Source: Bacteroidales bacterium
GTDB lineage: Bacteria; Bacteroidota; Bacteroidia; Bacteroidales; Muribaculaceae
Reading direction: 5' to 3'
DNA length: 46,977 nt
Assembly (NCBI GenBank): GCA_030524805.1
Contig: JAUNFY010000019.1
Location: 1-46,977, forward strand
How positions within the stretch are numbered: the first letter of the stretch is position 1; the number at the start of each line of letters is the position of its first letter. The notes beneath the pieces were generated by a model. It did not search any database, had not been told where the DNA came from, and saw nothing but the letters and a program-made list of their open reading frames with translations. Positions 41,827 to 46,977 of this stretch are shown here, one piece after another. The position numbers and the translations under genes were made by a program.

Positions 41827-43116
41827 ATGAAACGACTTCTTAGTTTACCTTTGGCATTGGTGCTTGTCGGTTACGCGACAAGTAGCTGTTCTTCTTCTGC
41901 CTCAAAAGATAAAGAGCGAAATGACTCCACTGCCGCAGAAGCAGCCAGACTTGATTCTATCCGTCAAGATTCGATAGCTCGCCGAAATTTTATCACTCCC
42001 GATTTGGCGTTTAATGACCTACATGGGGACGTGAAGAAATGCGTATGTGATAATAACGAATATCTCACATATACTTACGATGAAAACGGTAAATGGACTA
42101 ATGAACCTCAATGGAATGAGTCCGATAAAAAGTTTTGTCCCGACAGAACGAAACATCCAAGAGTAATAAGGAACAAAGACGGATACATTACTCGAATATA
42201 TTGGGAATGTGATGCTGATTATGAATATGAGGATATAAGTTGGAAAGACGGTAGAGTTAAAACACGCTTTAATTCCACCTATTCTTATGATAATGATTTT
42301 ATCATTACACAAGAGAATGAGGAAGAATACGATGCTCAAGTCACATATACGTACTGCAATTATGAGGTGGACGGCATGGGCAACTGGGTAAAACGTGATG
42401 TAATTGAGAAGATTACTGATACCTACCAAAACTCTGTAAGATATGAAAAGAAAACAGAAACGCGCAATATAACTTATCATAAGAGTAATGGCGAGGGTCG
42501 TACCACTATACCTAACAATGCAAAGCAAGAACAAGCATTGCAAGCCCTAAAATCCTTCAATCATAAGAAAGAGCAGGAAGAAGCTAAAAGTCAAATTCCC
42601 GCGTGGATTCAAGGTGTATGGCATCTTGATATTGATGGACCCAATGGCATTTCAGTATCAAATTACACTATCACGATAAGCGGCAATAATGCTACGTTTG
42701 TAGATGGTAGAAATACCAAATATGATGGTGAATGTCATATCGAAGACGGTTATCTGTATTTGGGGTCTTACAAACGCTATAAAATTGATGGAAAGTCTTT
42801 GGTTTTCATGGGTAGAAGACTTGCGAAAGAGGGTAGCTCATCATCATGGAGCGGAAGTTTCAGAACAGACAGCGATGTAATGCGCTATCTCACCGACCGC
42901 ACGTTCTACTCAGGCAGTCACCGCATGTCGTTCACCTATAATAGCTGTAAAATTGACGGTTATACCGTATCGGGCGCACCTCGCATCAGCAATTTCACTT
43001 CAACATCAGCCACTATCGTAGTTAATCCTATTGGCGGAGGCAGTGCGGTATATCTTTACCTCAACGCCTCCAACGGTACAATCAACTACGAAGGCGACAT
43101 ATTCCGTGCAAGATAA
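41827..43116 (+). CDS. Lipoprotein, unknown
   Basis: A 429-residue lipoprotein (MKRLLSLPLALVLVGYATSSC, then a Ser-rich stretch and charged helix with AARLDSIRQDSIARR). The middle has repeated Tyr/Asp/Gly strands (YLTYTYDENGKW, YEYEDISWKDGRV, YTYCNYEVDGMGNWVKR), recalling RHS/YD-like or MORN-like beta repeats. The C-terminal part (from about 258) is a lipocalin-like or Ig-like beta domain (WIQGVWHLDIDGPNG). First gene of the exported-protein operon. Confidence 0.78.
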   Translation: MKRLLSLPLALVLVGYATSSCSSSASKDKERNDSTAAEAARLDSIRQDSIARRNFITPDLAFNDLHGDVKKCVCDNNEYLTYTYDENGKWTNEPQWNESDKKFCPDRTKHPRVIRNKDGYITRIYWECDADYEYEDISWKDGRVKTRFNSTYSYDNDFIITQENEEEYDAQVTYTYCNYEVDGMGNWVKRDVIEKITDTYQNSVRYEKKTETRNITYHKSNGEGRTTIPNNAKQEQALQALKSFNHKKEQEEAKSQIPAWIQGVWHLDIDGPNGISVSNYTITISGNNATFVDGRNTKYDGECHIEDGYLYLGSYKRYKIDGKSLVFMGRRLAKEGSSSSWSGSFRTDSDVMRYLTDRTFYSGSHRMSFTYNSCKIDGYTVSGAPRISNFTSTSATIVVNPIGGGSAVYLYLNASNGTINYEGDIFRAR

Positions 43117-43153
43117 CGTCATTCTAATTTCGCTAACAAATACCTCTAAAATC

Positions 43154-44365
43154 ATGGATAATTTTATTAAGAGAGTCGTTTTCTTTCTATTCATGCTGGC
43201 CTCAATTCACCCAATCAAGGCCTACAACTCAGACGATGTTTTCTTTTTCGTAGTGCCTAAAGGGTACACTATGACAACTCTATCGAATACTCTTTCGGTC
43301 AGTCAAGAAGTTCTTTATAAGTACAATCCCAACCTTCGGAACGGTCTGACGGCAGGTATTCAGATATACCTTCCTGCTACTGCGGTTTCTGAAGATAATT
43401 TGAAAAAAGTAGATGCAGCCCCGACTTTTGCAGGTGGAGCTTTGAATTCTGTGTATTCCTTTGCATTATCTGAATATGGGAAATCTGTACAGAAACAGAA
43501 TGAATTAGCTAACCTTTATGTAAATATGTCAGTAAAGGACAGAATAAGACAAGGAGGTCAGTTGTATCACTATGATGAGATTTCAATAGAGGGCGAACTA
43601 TTTTGGTATCTCAACAACATCCACATGGATGTTACGGCCAATCAAATTTCTGAAACGACTGGAATACCTCTTGACCAATTAAAATTATACTGCAAATATG
43701 CAGCTGAGCTTAAGGGATATGATACACAAGATGAAAAAAATCGTTTCAATATAATATGTCAATATTATCTTTCACACCCTAATACAACAAGAAAAGAGCT
43801 TGAAGATATTTCACGTGCTATGTTTCATGGCCATAATTACCATCTGTCAATATACGTACCCACCGACCCTTCAAGTCTGAAATTAAATGCTGATGGTTCA
43901 GTAGATTTACCTGCTGTAATACCGTCAAAAATTGAATCGGCTAAAACATTAAGAAAGTTCTTCTCGAATTCTCCGCGTTTCAAATGCAGTCAAACGAATG
44001 TGACATTAACATTGTCGTATAATGCGACCGATGGATTTATTGCGTATGCAGACGGCAAGCGACTTGGCAAATTTGAAGTTGATACTCGTGAAGACCAACC
44101 GCAAAAAGCCTTAATAGGTTTGCCGTGGTTGAACGGTTACGGTCCTGCGCCTATCCTTCTCACTCTTAACGGAGACAATACGACATTGGCATTGTTGCCC
44201 GTTCAAGGAGAAGAAAATCTGAGTTATAATTCAAGGGGTTATTTACAGCACGGCAGGACGGGAAATACGACCTGGATGCAGCTGTCGCTCTCGTCAGACG
44301 GGCTCTCTTTTACCCCCGTTGATTATAAACCTAATCCCGAAATGTTCCATTTCATCGGATTTTAG
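43154..44365 (+). CDS. Secreted LysM-domain protein
   Basis: A 403-residue protein, ATG at 43154 with a signal peptide (MDNFIKRVVFFLFMLASIHPIKA). Residues about 30-75 form a LysM module (FFVVPKGYTMTTLSNTLSVSQEVLYKYNPNL..GIQIYLP), which binds peptidoglycan or chitin-like sugars. The remainder has a helical middle and a beta-rich C-terminus (LTLSYNATDGFIAYADGKRLGKFEVD) that I cannot place. It starts 37 bp after the lipoprotein and ends 10 bp before the next start. Confidence 0.8.
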   Translation: MDNFIKRVVFFLFMLASIHPIKAYNSDDVFFFVVPKGYTMTTLSNTLSVSQEVLYKYNPNLRNGLTAGIQIYLPATAVSEDNLKKVDAAPTFAGGALNSVYSFALSEYGKSVQKQNELANLYVNMSVKDRIRQGGQLYHYDEISIEGELFWYLNNIHMDVTANQISETTGIPLDQLKLYCKYAAELKGYDTQDEKNRFNIICQYYLSHPNTTRKELEDISRAMFHGHNYHLSIYVPTDPSSLKLNADGSVDLPAVIPSKIESAKTLRKFFSNSPRFKCSQTNVTLTLSYNATDGFIAYADGKRLGKFEVDTREDQPQKALIGLPWLNGYGPAPILLTLNGDNTTLALLPVQGEENLSYNSRGYLQHGRTGNTTWMQLSLSSDGLSFTPVDYKPNPEMFHFIGF

Positions 44366-44375
44366 AACTGAAATC

Positions 44376-45875
44376 ATGAAAAAGAAATGTCTAATACTTT
44401 ATAAGGCTATAATTGTAGCAATATTTATCGGCATTACATGTGTTGCTAACGCTCAGCAGTCACTTTCAGCCGAAGAATATTCGCAGACCGTGTGGAAGCT
44501 TGCAGATGAATTAAAGACTAAGTTGGAGAAAATTGAACGTTCCAACGATGTAGATATAATGGTTAATAGGCTGCCACGTGAGGAAGAGGTTTCTAAAAGG
44601 AAACTTTGGGCTGCGGCGCATTATGCGCTTGAAGATTTGAAAAACGTAAGATATTTCTATCTTCATCCGAATGCTCTGCCACTCGGTTGGGAAAGACCAA
44701 GTAGCGATTCTCATCAAACATTGACGAAAATTATAGTTAAAGATGGAAAGAGCTTCTATATTGAAGGGACTCTGCCAGGCTTACATTCCTCAAAATATCG
44801 AGAAACAACAGCCATATCTTTTTATGATCCCTCGGGTAGAAAAATTCAGTGTTGTGGTACAATACTGCCATTTGATCAATTGAAAGAATTGATTAAAACT
44901 TCTCAAATTAAGGTCGTTTCTAAACGTGGTTCTAAACCATTCCTGGATATGACGGGTAGTAGCACTAACGGAGGGATGGGCGCGGCTTATGTTGATGTCG
45001 CTGATAGTTGGCTTTTGAAGAGCTCCTATACCAATGAAGTTGTAAATTTGCCCTTTGGAACTTTTTGGACAAGTACTCCTAATGACGGTGGATTGAAATG
45101 CATCACAGTTGATGTTTATGCTACTCATGCTTATGAAGAGACCTCTCTAAATAAGTCAGACGAAGCGTTGTGTCTCTATGCTTTTGAAATTGACTATACC
45201 CAATTATTGAATTGGTATAAAGAGTCGCTTGACTATCTTATGCGCGATGTTAATAAACTGCTTGGAGAACAAGAAGCGAAAGAAAAGGCTAAAGAAGATG
45301 CTTTTGACGAAGCTGACAAGAAAGAACCGCTCGCAAGTCTACTTATAGAAACAGCCTCAAAATTAAGTTCAGACAAATCCTTGTTTGATTTCATCGTCAT
45401 GGACAAATTGTCCAATTACGAAATCAATGTCATAGCCAACAGCAATACTGTTCGTCTGACAAAAGATTTTTGGAAAAGACTTCAATCACTGGAGAATAAG
45501 CACGGTAATATTTGCCTTTATTATATAGGTTCGCCTACTTCCAATTACAAATATGATATAGCATCGACTGAAAAAGAAAATCGTCTACATATTAAGAGTC
45601 TTGTAAATTCCATACAAGAAAGCTCCAATAACAATATTCTCGCTTTTATCAAGCGAATGTTTAGATACAATGTATCAGTTGCGGATAGAATTAAAGAAGG
45701 CAATAGTTTTGATATTCATGTGCCTATAACAGACGGCTCGTATGGTATTAAAATTCCTTGTCTAACACCGTCTTTATCGAAAGGAGATGTTATATACACA
45801 ATTACCTTACCTAAGTCAGAGTTTAATTTGCAATCTAACAATAAAGGCAATGGTTACTCTGTTAAGTTCAAATAA
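44376..45875 (+). CDS. Exported protein, unknown
   Basis: A 499-residue protein; the ATG at 44376 (MKKKCLILYKAIIVAIFIG...ANAQQ) gives a signal peptide. The body holds an N-terminal helical part, a beta domain with TAISFYDPSGRKIQCCG, a Lys/Glu/Ala-rich coiled-coil-like stretch (LLGEQEAKEKAKEDAFDEAD, about residues 305-325), and a C-terminal beta domain. Family not recognised. Co-transcribed with its neighbours (10 bp before, 1 bp after). Confidence 0.75.
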   Translation: MKKKCLILYKAIIVAIFIGITCVANAQQSLSAEEYSQTVWKLADELKTKLEKIERSNDVDIMVNRLPREEEVSKRKLWAAAHYALEDLKNVRYFYLHPNALPLGWERPSSDSHQTLTKIIVKDGKSFYIEGTLPGLHSSKYRETTAISFYDPSGRKIQCCGTILPFDQLKELIKTSQIKVVSKRGSKPFLDMTGSSTNGGMGAAYVDVADSWLLKSSYTNEVVNLPFGTFWTSTPNDGGLKCITVDVYATHAYEETSLNKSDEALCLYAFEIDYTQLLNWYKESLDYLMRDVNKLLGEQEAKEKAKEDAFDEADKKEPLASLLIETASKLSSDKSLFDFIVMDKLSNYEINVIANSNTVRLTKDFWKRLQSLENKHGNICLYYIGSPTSNYKYDIASTEKENRLHIKSLVNSIQESSNNNILAFIKRMFRYNVSVADRIKEGNSFDIHVPITDGSYGIKIPCLTPSLSKGDVIYTITLPKSEFNLQSNNKGNGYSVKFK

Positions 45876-45876
45876 T

Positions 45877-46743
45877 ATGGGACAAATATCTAAGAGCCTA
45901 AAACTTGCAGTCATTTTTATGATTTCAACTTCCGTATATTCGTTTGCTCAAAGAGTGAATGAGCATGGGTTGAAAATGGTGAGTGAGGTAAAACTTTACA
46001 GTTTAAAAGATGGTATAGATTGTAACCTTAAATTTGAATACAATTCTACGGGTAGCCTAATCGGAGTGAAATGTTATGGCCACAATAATTTGACAGAAAA
46101 GTATGGCTTAAAGAATGAGTATCGGTTAAATAATGAGCGATTGATATTTAAGGATTATGAAGCTGATTGGAATATCTATCAATATGAATTTGAATTTGAT
46201 TGGAATAATCATATTACGCGAATAACTGAGACTCCAATTAAGGGTCAAGATGTTGGATCAAAGTGGGAAATGAACTATTTATATAACTTTGACACCAACA
46301 CAAATTCATATCATTTAAGTAAAAAGACACTACGAGAGTGGAATACTAACACTATAACAAATACCTATGTGTTTTTATCTGACCATTGTTTCGGGGAATA
46401 TGAATTAAGAGATGAATGTGTATTGCGGAAAAGAGTAGATTATGTGATTGATAAATGCAAAGTAAATGATACAAATTTGTCATTATTGGATTTTTTAAGA
46501 TTTGGCGGGATTGGTGTATCTGCTGGTATTGAAAGGTATCTAAGCATTACAGAATGGATAGGGAAACATAATAAGTATTTGGTTGATACTGATAATCCCA
46601 AGTACCATAGGTATGAATATGTTTATGATAAGCAAGGGAATCTTTTAGAAGCATATCTATATGATTGGGGGAAATGGGAGGAGTATGATGGGAATTATGG
46701 ATGGGGAATTCAGAGAAGTATCAAACTCAAATATTTGTATTAG
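45877..46743 (+). CDS. Exported protein with YD-like beta repeats, unknown
   Basis: A 288-residue protein, ATG at 45877 one base after the previous stop, with a signal peptide (MGQISKSLKLAVIFMIST..SFAQ). It contains strand-turn motifs such as LKFEYNSTGSLIGVKCYG, YEFEFDWNNHITRIT and YEYVYDKQGNLLEAYLYD, the YD/DUF-type pattern seen in secreted Bacteroidetes proteins. The similar style to the lipoprotein at 41827 suggests related surface roles. Confidence 0.75.
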   Translation: MGQISKSLKLAVIFMISTSVYSFAQRVNEHGLKMVSEVKLYSLKDGIDCNLKFEYNSTGSLIGVKCYGHNNLTEKYGLKNEYRLNNERLIFKDYEADWNIYQYEFEFDWNNHITRITETPIKGQDVGSKWEMNYLYNFDTNTNSYHLSKKTLREWNTNTITNTYVFLSDHCFGEYELRDECVLRKRVDYVIDKCKVNDTNLSLLDFLRFGGIGVSAGIERYLSITEWIGKHNKYLVDTDNPKYHRYEYVYDKQGNLLEAYLYDWGKWEEYDGNYGWGIQRSIKLKYLY

Positions 46744-46977
46744 AATTGGGAAACAGCACTCTTACCAAATCGGAATTGAAGCGGATGCACTCGGAATACA
46801 ATCAGATGTATTTCGGTGGGCGGCTGTCTATGCCCGATTTTAAGTTTATCAATGCCAAGAGGCCGTTTGGACGGTTCAGAGCGGATAAGAAAACCTCGGA
46901 AATCGGAATCTCGGCTTATAGGAAAGGTTGGTCTGAGGAGTTTCTAAAAGATACGCTAATTCATGAGATGATACACC
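46701..46977 (+). CDS. SprT-like zinc metalloprotease (3' end outside window)
   Basis: The frame starts at ATG 46701 (MGNSEKYQTQIFVLELGN), overlapping the previous gene by 43 bp, or at TTG 46746; it runs off the window. Visible: SELKRMHSEYNQMYFGGRLSMPDFKF, FGRFRADKKTSEIGISAY, and the zinc-binding start LKDTLIHEMIH (HExxH). This is the SprT/Spartan domain layout, whose relatives cleave DNA-protein crosslinks. No signal peptide is seen, unlike the four preceding genes, so its product probably acts in the cytoplasm. Confidence 0.8.
   Translation, partial: MGNSEKYQTQIFVLELGNSTLTKSELKRMHSEYNQMYFGGRLSMPDFKFINAKRPFGRFRADKKTSEIGISAYRKGWSEEFLKDTLIHEMIH

Overview
The window comes from a bacterium of the order Bacteroidales. 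Three things point there. Most promoters I could place read TTG (or TTTG), about 20 bases, then TAnnTTTG, which is the Bacteroidetes sigma-ABfr pattern. Genes lack clear Shine-Dalgarno sites. Several families are typical of the group (DUF4836, DUF5053, DUF4230, Asp-rich surface lipoprotein signal, BspA-type leucine-rich repeat). The GC-rich core and the family mix suggest Muribaculaceae, but that is inference.

Bases 1-38,400 are a GC-rich, tightly packed core. On the + strand: infB (cut at its 5' end), folK and nudC, then a surface lipoprotein gene and a 1301-residue secreted protein built from five 459-bp repeats. On the - strand: an LtaS-like membrane transferase with a DUF4230 pair; tRNA-Pro(CGG) downstream of a glycosyltransferase and a degenerate alanine-dehydrogenase-like gene; an operon yebC / coiled-coil membrane protein / histidine kinase / aroK; pheT; and metK behind a predicted SAM-II-type riboswitch. 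A small AT-rich cassette (11.6-12.6 kb) with a 45-aa gene and a DUF5053 gene sits next to the tRNA. A hipBA toxin-antitoxin pair (+) follows metK. Next, all on -, come an SPFH / ribbon-helix-helix / membrane trio; a translationally coupled DUF4836 lipoprotein / ABC ATPase / permease / DUF2752 operon; ribH with a TPR gene; the upp-recF-dciA cluster with a hotdog thioesterase; and a histidine acid phosphatase.

From about 38.45 kb to the end the DNA becomes clearly AT-rich and reads as an accessory island. It carries a HARE-HTH/GIY-YIG nuclease; a 96-aa protein of unknown function; a cluster of strong hairpins between two divergent promoters next to a winged-helix, replication-initiator-like gene; a promoter-to-terminator stretch of about 256 nt with no gene (candidate ncRNA or attenuated leader); and a compact + strand operon of four exported proteins (lipoprotein, LysM protein, two unknowns) ending in a SprT-like zinc protease cut by the window edge.

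The most rewarding places for a second look are the metK leader (SAM-II-like aptamer), the metK terminator lying inside the pheT promoter, the 39.98-40.10 kb hairpin cluster, the 41.50-41.76 kb structured transcript, and the HARE-HTH/GIY-YIG nuclease.
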